DNA of 64,000 bases, from the NCBI RefSeq assembly GCF_914271485.1, contig NZ_CAJZAG010000012.1:124001-188000 (forward strand). Direction: 5' to 3'. Made by a program: the position numbers and the translations under genes. This stretch comes from Cupriavidus pampae (GTDB lineage Bacteria > Pseudomonadota > Gammaproteobacteria > Burkholderiales > Burkholderiaceae). The stretch's first letter is position 1. Each line of letters begins with the position of its first letter. Under the pieces are notes generated by a model. It saw nothing but the letters and a program-made list of their open reading frames with translations, was not told where the DNA came from and ran no database searches. Of the stretch, positions 25,681 through 34,246 are shown in pieces.

Positions 25681-26676
25681 TCAGCGCACCTGCGGAATGC
25701 GGCCGCCTTGCTGGGCCGCGAGATAGCTGCGATAGGTTTCAAGGGTGACGTTCTGCACCGCCGCGACACTTTCCGGGGTCGGAAACACCCGCACGCGGCC
25801 ACGCCCGTGCTTGCGCTTGCCGTAATGCTCAAAGGCCGTCTTGGTGCTTGCATGACCGACGGCCGCTGACAACAGCAGCGGGGTTTCGAACGTCTGCTTC
25901 GCATCCGCGATGAACTGGTGCCGGAACGAATACTGCGTCACGCTGGAGGCGGGCTTGCGTGTGCCCGCTACCGCCATCATCCGGCAGGTCTCCAGCTCGT
26001 GCTTGAGCGCCAGCTTGAATCGCTCGGCGTCGTCTCGGGTTTCGGCCGCGCACGCGGCCAACGCGCGACCGATTGTGGCCCGTTCCTCATCGGTCAGCTG
26101 GTCGACGAATAGCTCACGCGTCTCGCCGTTTGCGCGGCCGTTCGAATGCTTGGCATTGGTCACGCGCAACACCGGCCGGCCCGATTCCTCGTGCGTTGCG
26201 AAAGCGGAGAACGACCATTCGATCGGGCGCAGGCCCGTCAGCAGCGTCGCCTCCAGTACGTCCAGTAGCGCCTGCGCATGGCGGTACCCCTCCTTGATCC
26301 GGCGACCGATTACATGCTTGATCTCCGTCCACTCGGCCAGTGGCACATGCTTGCGTTTGCGCCCGGCCGTGTTGCCGCTGGTGCGGGCGAGCCCGCCCGA
26401 GCCATGTTCGCGCAGCGCCTCAAGCGCCTCGTGGTGTCCCGGATGCTGGTGCTCGATCACGTACATGACGGCGGCCTTGCGGTAGCGCCACGTACTCATC
26501 GCCATGCCGGCACGCTGCAGGATCAGGTCGGCCACGATCTCAGAGGGGGTCGGGTTCTCGATGTGCTGCTCGCGCGCGAGCCGCTCGGCGTGGCGGCGGT
26601 AGTAACGCTCGTACGCGGCCACGGTGCTGAGGCCACGCGTTGGCGTCGATCGGGAGAAGCTGGTCACGCTCTGCAT
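25681..26676 (-). CDS. Tyrosine recombinase / phage-type integrase
   Basis: 331 residues from ATG 26676 (MQSVTSFSRS); the frame is open to 26883 but that part overlaps repeats and lacks typical codon use. The catalytic set is visible: Arg in TGLRPIEW, His-x-x-Arg in YSFRHQF read as SFRH, the His of VGHASTKTAF and the Tyr of FEHYGKRKHG. An N-terminal SAM-like domain precedes it. Likely roles are resolving plasmid multimers or integration. The direct neighbours (an inverted repeat 185 bp upstream, several GTAAACG elements) could be its target sites. Its exact subfamily is unclear. Confidence 0.82.
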   Translation of the reverse strand: MQSVTSFSRSTPTRGLSTVAAYERYYRRHAERLAREQHIENPTPSEIVADLILQRAGMAMSTWRYRKAAVMYVIEHQHPGHHEALEALREHGSGGLARTSGNTAGRKRKHVPLAEWTEIKHVIGRRIKEGYRHAQALLDVLEATLLTGLRPIEWSFSAFATHEESGRPVLRVTNAKHSNGRANGETRELFVDQLTDEERATIGRALAACAAETRDDAERFKLALKHELETCRMMAVAGTRKPASSVTQYSFRHQFIADAKQTFETPLLLSAAVGHASTKTAFEHYGKRKHGRGRVRVFPTPESVAAVQNVTLETYRSYLAAQQGGRIPQVR

Positions 26677-26860
26677 GGATGTGGAATCAGTCCGGCGGGA
26701 AATCGGTGCCTCTTTAAAGCCGTATACGGTGCCGCGCACACGTTTATCGGGCTCGCGATAAGCAATTGCGCGATCGATTTTCCACTTTTGATACCGAATT
26801 GGCAATGCCGGGGCCGCTGACAGCCTGATGTGTGAACGCGCACGATTGTTTTGGTATCTC

Positions 26861-26925
26861 CCCCCGTTATAGCCAGTCCGCAACGGGCCCGTAAACGTGC
26901 CGCGCCGCGCTGTCTATAACGGGGG
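26861..26925. repeat. Perfect 12-bp inverted repeat upstream of the recombinase
   Basis: CCCCCGTTATAG at 26861-26872 and CTATAACGGGGG at 26914-26925, 41 bp apart. The spacer holds one GTAAACG element. The place before a tyrosine recombinase gene fits a recombination core or an operator; the arms are far apart for a simple crossover core. Confidence 0.7.
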
Positions 26926-27050
26926 TGCGTAAACGCACCCATCGCGATACCGCAGGGACGTATGCGTTCACTCGAAAGGCACTGACGCGGCCCCGAGGTG
27001 AAGCACGAGGGTCGTGGTATCGGCCCACCCGCATTGCGGTTGCAAAAGAA

Positions 27051-27192
27051 TGTATTGCAATGTCAAAGAATTCATTAAATGACAGCGCATCGCCGGCGAA
27101 GCCTTGATCTCTCGTGATGCTTTAAAGCGGGGACTGGCCTTGCGCGGGTATTGGCGCCCGAATTACTAGTATTGCAATGTCAAGGAATACAT
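27051..27192 (+). repeat. Two copies of the dispersed TATTGCAATGTCAA motif
   Basis: TATTGCAATGTCAA at 27053-27066 (followed by AGAATTCATT) and at 27170-27183 (followed by GGAATACAT). The same 14 bases occur reversed at 16024-16037, and a close variant at 23375-23388. All copies are between genes in the replication/partition part of the window. Confidence 0.8.
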
Positions 27193-27311
27193 CGCAATCG
27201 GCCCGTAAGGCACGGGCACGGAGGGTAGGTGGGTTCGGGTCGGATAACTGTCGAGGGCAATGGTTAACGTGCGGGCGGGGGCGCTGTCGTAAACGTGGGG
27301 TGGGGCGGCAC

Positions 27312-27329
27312 CGTAAACGTCGGTTTACG
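27312..27329. repeat. Palindrome CGTAAAC-GTCG-GTTTACG
   Basis: Seven-bp perfect arms around GTCG, 180 bp upstream of dotD. The half-site GTAAACG recurs at 26890, 26930 and 27289 and, as GTTTACT, in the origin region at 15500-15537. Confidence 0.6.
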
Positions 27330-27512
27330 TGGCAGCGGCTCAGGAGCCCCAAGAAGGACGACTCGGAAGGGCTGTCCGGGTGCGGGAGTGAGCCGTTTGG
27401 CGCAGATGCAACAGAAAAAAATAATTATTTTCGTATCCACGTGAGACGGAAAAGCAAAAATCTGTGAGAATGCATGCCGTGAAAGACCTGATACTTGCGT
27501 CCAAGGATCGAC

Positions 27513-27974
27513 ATGCGGGAACTTGCTAAGAAGTCGGCCATCGCTGTGGCCACGCTGGTACTGGCGGCGGGCTGCGCCCAGTCGCCCACCACGGAAACGC
27601 CGGAGGCGCAGCAGACCGCCGCCGTGCTGGCCAAGCTGGATGGCTACGCGAGCGTCGCAGTCAATGCGCAGCGCGAGCTCGCGATGGCTACGGATGCCAA
27701 GAACCAGAATGCACTGGTGCGCCGCCAACGTCTGCTCACCGATGTCGTGAATTACGACTTCTACGGTGACGTGGAAACTGTCCTGCGCGACATCACTAAT
27801 AAGTACGACTACAAGCTGGAGATCTACGGCAAGCGTCCGCCGGGCGGCGTGGTCACCAGCGTGTACGTCAAGAACAAGCCGGTCCTCGACGTGCTCAAGA
27901 ACATCGGCTACGCCACCCCCTTCTTCGACATCAAGCTCAATCCCGACACGATCGAGCTGCACTACAAGGGGTAA
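27513..27974 (+). CDS. dotD/traH: DotD/TraH outer-membrane lipoprotein
   Basis: 153 residues from ATG 27513, with AAGGAT upstream. A lipoprotein signal is visible (KSAIAVATLVLAAGC, lipobox LAAGC). The C-terminal half, from YDFYGDVETVLRDITNKYDY through KPVLDVLKNIGYATP, resembles the secretin N0-type fold known for DotD. It forms the outer-membrane core with DotC and DotH. First gene of a traHIJK-like block. Confidence 0.88.
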   Translation: MRELAKKSAIAVATLVLAAGCAQSPTTETPEAQQTAAVLAKLDGYASVAVNAQRELAMATDAKNQNALVRRQRLLTDVVNYDFYGDVETVLRDITNKYDYKLEIYGKRPPGGVVTSVYVKNKPVLDVLKNIGYATPFFDIKLNPDTIELHYKG

Positions 27975-27981
27975 TACGACC

Positions 27982-28791
27982 ATGGCGATGGATCTCGGTT
28001 CGCTCGAAGCGCTGCAGAACCTCAATCAGCCCGCGATCGAGCGTAAGGCATCCGAATCGGGCGAGGGCGGTCGCGGCACGCGTCTGGATGCGCTGCGCAA
28101 CGCCGGGCTCAGCTTGGGCGCGCGCGGCGCACTGCTCGCGCGCACCAAGGTCATCAACGCCGCGCTCAAGCAGGCCGAGCGGTCGCTTGATACGACGTAC
28201 AACTTCCAGCCCCTCATGATCGAGGGCCGTGTGGTTCCGCCGGTATTGACCGAGACGCGCGACGTCTATACACAGGACAGCGACCGCACGGTCATGTTCT
28301 CGGGCGTGCGCTACAAGATGGAATCGGCCCCGCGCTTTACTTCTCGGGTACCGACGTGGCGTGAGTACCTGTATTTGGAACCGGGCGAGCTCAATGCAAC
28401 CAATCTGAAGTTGCTGCCGCGCGATAGCGCCGAGCAACAGATCTGGAAGCAAGCTGTTGCCGACGGCTGGCAGGACGGCCTGAAACAGGCCGATGACATT
28501 CTGGATGCCAACGCCAAACGTCTGAACCGCGACTACACCGGCATGGTCCGGTACCGCATGCTGGCGCTAAGCAACCAGATCAGCCTGCCGGTCGTGGCCC
28601 AGTCGCTCATGCCGATCAATTCGAACGGCGACACCATGACCATCGACGAGCAGCTGCTGCGCATCACGCGCACCCCCTCGTTCAACCCCAATATGTCCCA
28701 GTGGGAAGCACTGGGTCAGGAAGTAGGCCAGCTGCAGCGACCTGCCGAGGAGACGGCCCCCGCGCCTCGCCGGCTGCCGGAGACGCGCTGA
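27982..28791 (+). CDS. dotC/traI: DotC/TraI outer-membrane core protein
   Basis: 269 residues, 7 bp after dotD; its stop overlaps the next start (TGATG at 28789-28793). Conserved-looking text includes RTKVINAALKQAERSLDTTY, FQPLMIEGRVVPPVLTETRD and RVPTWREYLYLE, as in DotC. Unlike Legionella DotC, no lipoprotein signal is seen after the ATG at 27982 (MAMDLGSLEALQNLNQ); an upstream start in frame would lie inside dotD. How it reaches the outer membrane is therefore open. Confidence 0.85.
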   Translation: MAMDLGSLEALQNLNQPAIERKASESGEGGRGTRLDALRNAGLSLGARGALLARTKVINAALKQAERSLDTTYNFQPLMIEGRVVPPVLTETRDVYTQDSDRTVMFSGVRYKMESAPRFTSRVPTWREYLYLEPGELNATNLKLLPRDSAEQQIWKQAVADGWQDGLKQADDILDANAKRLNRDYTGMVRYRMLALSNQISLPVVAQSLMPINSNGDTMTIDEQLLRITRTPSFNPNMSQWEALGQEVGQLQRPAEETAPAPRRLPETR

Positions 28792-29972
28792 TGTGGCACG
28801 TCGATCAGTCCCCGATCCAGTACGAGACAGACTTTAGCGAACCCAGCCAGTGGGGTGAGAAGTCTGACCTGCAGGCGCTGATGTACGAGGCGGTCAGGTC
28901 TCGTGCTAGCGACATCTATTTCCAGACCGGTAACCCGGTGCTGTGCAAGCGTGATGGGTCTTTGCGTCAGCTGACGACCCAGCGGCTCACGAATGACGAC
29001 GTCATGAGCATTCTCGACTTCGCCTGCGGTGGTGGTACGCAGGCGTCTCGTGTCGAGATGGGTGAGGAAGTGGCCACGAGCTATAGCGTGATCGATCCAA
29101 CCGATAAGCGCGACAAGGCCGGAGAGAAGCTGCGCTACCGATTTCGCGTCAATGCCCTGCGCGGTGAGTTGCGCAACGCCAAGAGCGTCCAGATCATTAT
29201 GCGGGCGATCCCCGGCGAGCCGATGACCATTGAGCAGATCGGGCTCGAACCGGAGCTGGTGGAAGGCATGCAGTGCGAGGTTGGCAGTGTGTGGATTACC
29301 GGCGCGACCGGTTCCGGCAAGTCGACCACGCTTAGCGCCCAGATCCGGTACATGCTGGAACTCGACAACCCGATCGTGGATGGCAACTTCGCCACGTTGG
29401 AAAAGCCGATCGAGACGGTGTTTGACAACATCGTCAGCAAGCATAGCGTCCTTCACCAGATGGAGGTGGGGCGAGACGTGAAAACCTTTGGGGAAGGCGT
29501 GCGCGGGCTCATGCGAATGGACCCGAGTGCCATCATGGTGGGCGAAACGCGGGACGAGGAAACCGCGTCGGCCGTGTTTCAAGCCGCCAACACCGGTCAC
29601 ATGACCATGAGCTCGCTGCACACCAACGAGTGCGCATCGATTCCGTCGCGCCTGCTGTCGTTCTACCCGCCGTCGCAGCGGGCCGTCATGATGTTCGATG
29701 TCATCGACACGGCCCGGGTGCTCGTGAACCAACGCATGGTCCTGCACAAGAGCGGGGTGGGACGCGTGGCGCTGCGGGAATTTCTGGTCCTGAACGAGGA
29801 CCTGCGCAATGACATCATCCGCAAAGCCGATCCTGTACGCCTCACCGACATGATGCGCGACCGGGTGAGGGAACACGGCCGAACCTTCCTGCAGTCGGCC
29901 GAACGCCTGTACGACACCAACATGATCTCGGGCCAGACCCTCGACCACGTGCGGAGGCAGTATGGCCGCTGA
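28791..29972 (+). CDS. dotB/traJ: DotB/TraJ secretion ATPase (VirB11/PilT-like)
   Basis: 393 residues. Hexameric cytoplasmic ATPase of the type IVB system. Walker A GATGSGKST at 171-179, Asp-box text such as PSAIMVGETRDEETA, the His-box GHMTMSSLHTN and the N-terminal element SRASDIYFQTGNPVLCKRDG, which is the DotB/PilT-type N-domain. Start codon overlaps the dotC stop. It is followed by icmT with an 11-bp overlap. Confidence 0.93.
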   Translation: MWHVDQSPIQYETDFSEPSQWGEKSDLQALMYEAVRSRASDIYFQTGNPVLCKRDGSLRQLTTQRLTNDDVMSILDFACGGGTQASRVEMGEEVATSYSVIDPTDKRDKAGEKLRYRFRVNALRGELRNAKSVQIIMRAIPGEPMTIEQIGLEPELVEGMQCEVGSVWITGATGSGKSTTLSAQIRYMLELDNPIVDGNFATLEKPIETVFDNIVSKHSVLHQMEVGRDVKTFGEGVRGLMRMDPSAIMVGETRDEETASAVFQAANTGHMTMSSLHTNECASIPSRLLSFYPPSQRAVMMFDVIDTARVLVNQRMVLHKSGVGRVALREFLVLNEDLRNDIIRKADPVRLTDMMRDRVREHGRTFLQSAERLYDTNMISGQTLDHVRRQYGR

Positions 29973-30210
29973 CCCGCATTGGCGGAACACCGCGAACGAA
30001 GTGAAGCTTTTTGGGATCGACGCGCGTGCATTTAGCCCGTTTCCGCCGCTCCTCATCATAAAAAGTCTTTTTTTGTTCTGGTTCGGATGCATTTTAATTA
30101 TTTTTTTCCTTATAATCGAGGCGAAACTTGGCCTCAATCTGACCAAGTTCATACGAAAAACCAGAGTCTGGCTCACCGGACCTGTCAAGACGGTTAGGCG
30201 CATGCGCTGA
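29962..30210 (+). CDS. icmT/traK: IcmT/TraK small membrane protein
   Basis: 82 residues, with the IcmT signature HWRNTANEVKLFGIDARAF followed by a hydrophobic segment (LFLFWFGCILIIFFLIIEA) and a basic tail. IcmT/TraK is a short inner-membrane component of type IVB systems. The gene overlaps dotB by 11 bp and closes the traHIJK-like block. Its middle is markedly AT-richer than the surrounding genes. Confidence 0.88.
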   Translation: MAADPHWRNTANEVKLFGIDARAFSPFPPLLIIKSLFLFWFGCILIIFFLIIEAKLGLNLTKFIRKTRVWLTGPVKTVRRMR

Positions 30211-30248
30211 AATGACCGCTTTTCTACTCAACGATGGAATACAAACAC

Positions 30249-31304
30249 ATGGCAAAACCTCAGTTGGCCGTCGCGGCCTCTCTTCCTGACAACGAACCGG
30301 TATTCGTGGGCGTCGACGACGGCCACTTCGGTATCAAGGCGGTCACCGACGCGTTTGGTGAGCTCCGCAGCATCTATGTCGCCTCGCGCATCGCCGTAGG
30401 CACCAACATCGAACTCGCCAATAGTGGCGACGACGACAGCTGGTACGAGAACGAAGCGGGCGATACCTACACGGTTTCTGACTCGGTGCAGTTCATGGAC
30501 ACCCGTCTGGGCACCTACGCGCTGAGCACGGAAAACCACGTGCTGATTCACCATGCGCTGGTGAAGCTCGGCCTTGCGGGGCGCAACGTCTCGATCGCCA
30601 GCGGCCTGCCGATCAGCGACTTCTACGTTGCCGGCCGACCCAACCTCGAACTGGTGCAGCGCAAGATCGCCGCACTCGGTGCGGCCACCCTGCGCAATCG
30701 CAACCCGTCGATCCAACTGGCGAAGATCGTCGGCCACCGGGTGTATGCCGAGGCCATCGGCGCCTTCTATGACCTCGCCATCGATAACAGCGGCAACGAG
30801 GTCGATGCGGTGTGGGCGCAAGTGGATGCGGGCCCGATCGCCATCGTGGATATCGGCGGCAAGACGACGGACGTGGGCGTCATCATTAACGGCGGCCGCA
30901 ACATCGACGCGGCGCGCTCGGGCAGTGCAAACATCGGCGGCCTGTCGCTCAATACGGCAGTGGAGCTGGCGCTCAAGCAGCACTTCAAGATCGATTCCCT
31001 CAATCCGAAACAGGTGGACCGGGCCATCATGACCGGCGAACTGCGCGTATGGGGCACGACCCATCAATGCGCAGACATCGTCGATCACGAAAAGGACCTG
31101 TTATCCAAGCAGATCGTGCAAGAGCTCAAGCGCCGCGTAAGAGACGGCGCCGATCTCGAAGCCGTGTATTTCGTCGGTGGTGGCTCGCAGCTGCTGGAAG
31201 TCCAGATGAAGGATCTGTACCCGCACGCCGTTTTCGTGCCGGATCCGCAAAACGCCAACGCTCGTGGCAACTGGAAGGCCGCGAAATTCACGAATCAGGG
31301 CTGA
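30249..31304 (+). CDS. parM: ParM/StbA-type actin-like plasmid segregation protein
   Basis: 351 residues from ATG 30249; an earlier ATG at 30234 adds five residues. Actin-fold motifs are visible: phosphate-1 region FVGVDDGHFGIKAVTDAFG, phosphate-2 IAIVDIGGKTTDVGVI and the adenosine motif VYFVGGGSQLLEV. ParM/StbA filaments push plasmid copies apart. It lies between the traHIJK block and the pilus operon and is followed 5 bp later by its likely partner. It makes a second partition system besides parAB. Confidence 0.88.
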   Translation: MAKPQLAVAASLPDNEPVFVGVDDGHFGIKAVTDAFGELRSIYVASRIAVGTNIELANSGDDDSWYENEAGDTYTVSDSVQFMDTRLGTYALSTENHVLIHHALVKLGLAGRNVSIASGLPISDFYVAGRPNLELVQRKIAALGAATLRNRNPSIQLAKIVGHRVYAEAIGAFYDLAIDNSGNEVDAVWAQVDAGPIAIVDIGGKTTDVGVIINGGRNIDAARSGSANIGGLSLNTAVELALKQHFKIDSLNPKQVDRAIMTGELRVWGTTHQCADIVDHEKDLLSKQIVQELKRRVRDGADLEAVYFVGGGSQLLEVQMKDLYPHAVFVPDPQNANARGNWKAAKFTNQG

Positions 31305-31309
31305 GCGGC

Positions 31310-31858
31310 ATGTCGGACGATCAGCATGTCGAGCGCATGAATGTCGTCCTTGATCTGAAACGCGAAGCGGACCAGCAATTGCTGGCAGTCCTGCGGGGCA
31401 TCCCAAACGGGGTACGTATGCATGTGTGCCGTTTGGTTCTGATGCGAGGACTCGCGGATCTGGATGAGGGCGGGCTGGGTGCCCTCATCGCAGATGCGTG
31501 TCGGGATCAGGTCGGCAGGGGCCGCAAGAGTGGCCCCAAGCCGGGCAGCCGGAGGAAGGTGGCGGCACGACTGGCAGTGCCGGTGGTCGCGGAGCAATCT
31601 GTCACTGCGCCACTGGATAGAACTGCCCCAGTCGTTGAGCAGGACAAGACGGCTGCGGTAACTGTTGCGGCACCGGCGCCGGTGGCAGCGCCCGCTCTAG
31701 TGCGCGAGGCGGACGAGGACGAGCCTCCTGTGGCGGAGTCTGAAGCACCAGCGCCGACACCGGTGCCGCCCGTGCCGCCGGTGGCCATCAAGCCGCTGGT
31801 GGCAAGGAACAACTCCCGCCTGAGCCGGCTGGACGGGTTCGGGGTAGGCGGAACGTAA
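31310..31858 (+). CDS. StbB-like partner of the ParM protein
   Basis: 182 residues from ATG 31310. The first 75 residues are helical (VERMNVVLDLKREADQQLLA, then ALIADACRDQVGRGRKSG), followed by a long Ala/Pro/Val-rich tail. In ParM/StbA operons the second gene usually encodes a small DNA-binding adaptor (ParR or StbB) with just such a layout. The assignment rests on position and on that layout. Confidence 0.6.
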   Translation: MSDDQHVERMNVVLDLKREADQQLLAVLRGIPNGVRMHVCRLVLMRGLADLDEGGLGALIADACRDQVGRGRKSGPKPGSRRKVAARLAVPVVAEQSVTAPLDRTAPVVEQDKTAAVTVAAPAPVAAPALVREADEDEPPVAESEAPAPTPVPPVPPVAIKPLVARNNSRLSRLDGFGVGGT

Positions 31859-31890
31859 TTCGCGCAAGCGCAACGGAAACAAGAGGAATC

Positions 31891-32487
31891 ATGCGAACAA
31901 GGATCTTTGCAGCGGCGGCCATGGCATTGGCGTGTACGCCCATGATGGCCAATGCGGGCTTCGATATCGACCCGGCTCTGGCCAAGAGCTTGGCCCCCAA
32001 GACGGCTGATGTCGCACCCGCGACCAGCACGCTGGCAGCCATCGAACCGAAGGCCGATCCGATCGCAAAGCTCGCCGAAAGCGCATCCGCTGCGCCGGCT
32101 GCCGCGCCGGCCGCTACAGCCAGCACGACGCGAGCTGTCGGCAGCACCACTACCGCGACCAGCGCGCCGGCGCCGGTGACGGTGGGCGCGCCGATCCCGC
32201 CGGCGCCGTTGCCGATCCGCCAGTGGCAGGTCCTACCGAAGGATCTGACCATTCAGGCGACGCTGCGCCGTTGGGCGCGTGAAGCCAGTTGGCAGGTCTC
32301 GTGGGATGTGCCCATCGACTACCCGGCCACGCTCATGGGCACCTTCACCGGCAGCTTCGAAGAAGCTACCGAGAAGGTGCTGGGTGCCTACAAGAACAGC
32401 GAATTCCCCCTACAAGGCTGCTTCTTTGAAGCGAACAGCGTCCTGCGTGTCACACGCTACGTCGAGAACAGCCGAGACTGCGAATGA
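31891..32487 (+). CDS. pilL: PilL/TcpQ-like pilus biogenesis protein
   Basis: 198 residues. Signal peptide MRTRIFAAAAMALACTPMMANA, an Ala/Thr/Pro-rich linker, and a C-terminal TcpQ-type domain (WQVLPKDLTIQATLRRWARE, then WQVSWDVPIDYPATLMGTF and FTGSFEEATEKVLGAYK). In R64-type thin-pilus operons PilL stands first and carries this domain. It would act in the periplasm near the PilN secretin, aiding its stability. GAGGAATC lies before the ATG. Confidence 0.8.
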   Translation: MRTRIFAAAAMALACTPMMANAGFDIDPALAKSLAPKTADVAPATSTLAAIEPKADPIAKLAESASAAPAAAPAATASTTRAVGSTTTATSAPAPVTVGAPIPPAPLPIRQWQVLPKDLTIQATLRRWAREASWQVSWDVPIDYPATLMGTFTGSFEEATEKVLGAYKNSEFPLQGCFFEANSVLRVTRYVENSRDCE

Positions 32488-34235
32488 TGAAAGCTACCGG
32501 AACCCTGTCGCGCGTGGTCGCGGCGCTCGTCATTGCGGCCACGATCAGTGGCTGCCAGTCGCCCCTGATGGGCGAAACGAAGGCATCGCTGTCTGGTGCC
32601 GAAAGCGATATCGCAGCGGCCGGTGCGGCCAGTAAGGCCAATCAGATCCGCGACAACTCCGTGGTACACCGCGCGCGTGGCGCATGGCTGGGCGGCAAGC
32701 CGATGCCGGTGTCACAGGAAGCCAGTCTGCCGGAGATCTTCCGTCAGCAGTACGAGTTCCGTGACCTGACCAACAAGAAGATCAATCTCGCGGCGTTCGC
32801 CCGGATCTTCGCGAATAGCACGGGGATTCCGGTGCGGGTCGGGGATGTCTATGGCAACACCCGTTCCGCGATGACTTCAACCCCCACGGCCGGTGCAGCC
32901 GCAACAAATCAGCCACCCGTGCCGCTGAGCCCAACGGGCGCGCCGATCCCGATTGCACTGAATAGCCCTCTGGCCGGGCCGAGTCAGTTGCAAACCACCA
33001 GCCCCACGGATCCGATCTACTCCAGCATCGATCTGAACTACACGCGTTCGACGCCCGAGAAGGTTCTCAACGACGCCATGACACAGTGGAACCTGAACTA
33101 CGAATGGCAGGACGGTGCGGTCGTGATCTCGAAGTACATCACGCGCAAGTTCACGGTGAAGATGCCGAGTCGCGACCTGACGATCGCCTCCGAAATCGGC
33201 AAGAGCAGCGATTCGAAGGCGGCGACCGGTACCGCTGCGGGCGGCGGAGGCGCCACCGGTGGCGCGATCCAGACCGGCTTCAATTCGTCGTCGACGATCC
33301 GTTCGACGGCTGAGCTCAAAGCATTCACTCAACTGGTGAACGAGCTTCAGACTCACCTGCGCGACAGCCTCGTCACGTCGAACAACTTCGAGGGCACGGT
33401 GACGGTCACCGGCAACCGCGACGCCATCATGACGGCACAGCGGATGATCGATCGGACCAACGAGATCGTCAGTCGTTCTGCCAAGTTCAACATCGCCATC
33501 TACCAGATCAAAACCCAGCGCAACGACGATCGTGGCGTCGACCTGAATGTTCTGTTCTCCAACCTGTCGCGTTTCGGCCTCGCGCTGACCTCGCCCGCCA
33601 GTCTAGTCTCGTCCGACGCCGGTGGCGTGACCTTCAACGTGCTGAAGTCGACCGATGGTACGGTCGGCAAGTGGGACGGTACCCAAGGCATCCTCAAGTC
33701 GCTCTATCAGGATAGCGACGTCGTCACACTGCGTAACCTCGACGTGCTGGCGCGCAACCGCCGTGCCACGCCGGTGAACCTCACAAATCAGACCTCCTAT
33801 CTGGCGCAGACGACACCCGCGACGGCGTCGCAAGGCGGCACCGGTGGCGTGCCGGGTCTCACGCCGGGCGTGGTCACCACGGGTTTTGCAGCGACCGTCG
33901 AGGCAAACATTAACGACAGCAACCAGATCAATCTGGATCTGAGCCTCGGCATTGTGGACCTTGTCACCATTGACAAGTTCGGTACCGGCTCGGGCGCGTC
34001 GGCCCAGATGATCCAGCTGCCAGTTACGGCCGGCTTCGAATTCCAGCAATCGGTGGACCTGCGCCCGGGCGAGATGCTGGTGCTGACTGGCTATGAGACC
34101 CGTGTGGACCAGTACATCCAAAACAAGTTGGCCAAGGATCTCTCCATCTGGGCGGGCGGCTCGTTCACGGGTAAGGGCACTAAGGACAAGATCGTCATCG
34201 TGGTCACGCCGACCAGCGTGACCAACAGCATCTGA
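32484..34235 (+). CDS. pilN: PilN secretin lipoprotein of the thin pilus
   Basis: 583 residues with a lipoprotein signal (LVIAATISGC). Domains seen: N-terminal region with IFRQQYEFRDLTNKKINLAA, an N-domain LNYTRSTPEKVLNDAMTQWNL, and a C-terminal secretin core ending with SVDLRPGEMLVLTGYE and KIVIVVTPTSV. It forms the outer-membrane ring through which the pilus passes. It overlaps pilL by 4 bp (ATGA type). Confidence 0.9.
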   Translation: MMKATGTLSRVVAALVIAATISGCQSPLMGETKASLSGAESDIAAAGAASKANQIRDNSVVHRARGAWLGGKPMPVSQEASLPEIFRQQYEFRDLTNKKINLAAFARIFANSTGIPVRVGDVYGNTRSAMTSTPTAGAAATNQPPVPLSPTGAPIPIALNSPLAGPSQLQTTSPTDPIYSSIDLNYTRSTPEKVLNDAMTQWNLNYEWQDGAVVISKYITRKFTVKMPSRDLTIASEIGKSSDSKAATGTAAGGGGATGGAIQTGFNSSSTIRSTAELKAFTQLVNELQTHLRDSLVTSNNFEGTVTVTGNRDAIMTAQRMIDRTNEIVSRSAKFNIAIYQIKTQRNDDRGVDLNVLFSNLSRFGLALTSPASLVSSDAGGVTFNVLKSTDGTVGKWDGTQGILKSLYQDSDVVTLRNLDVLARNRRATPVNLTNQTSYLAQTTPATASQGGTGGVPGLTPGVVTTGFAATVEANINDSNQINLDLSLGIVDLVTIDKFGTGSGASAQMIQLPVTAGFEFQQSVDLRPGEMLVLTGYETRVDQYIQNKLAKDLSIWAGGSFTGKGTKDKIVIVVTPTSVTNSI

Positions 34236-34246
34236 CGGCTGGTGCC

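Larger units (their letters stand above)
26677..27512. other. Intergenic region rich in short repeats, upstream of recombinase and dotD
   Basis: No convincing gene in about 0.8 kb. It contains a 12-bp inverted repeat (26861-26925), five GTAAACG/CGTTTAC-type elements between 26889 and 27329, two copies of the TATTGCAATGTCAA motif (27053-27066 and 27170-27183), and an AT-rich stretch at 27413-27435 that may carry the promoter of the dotD-dotC-dotB-icmT operon. The dense, differing repeat families suggest a control or recombination region. Confidence 0.6.
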
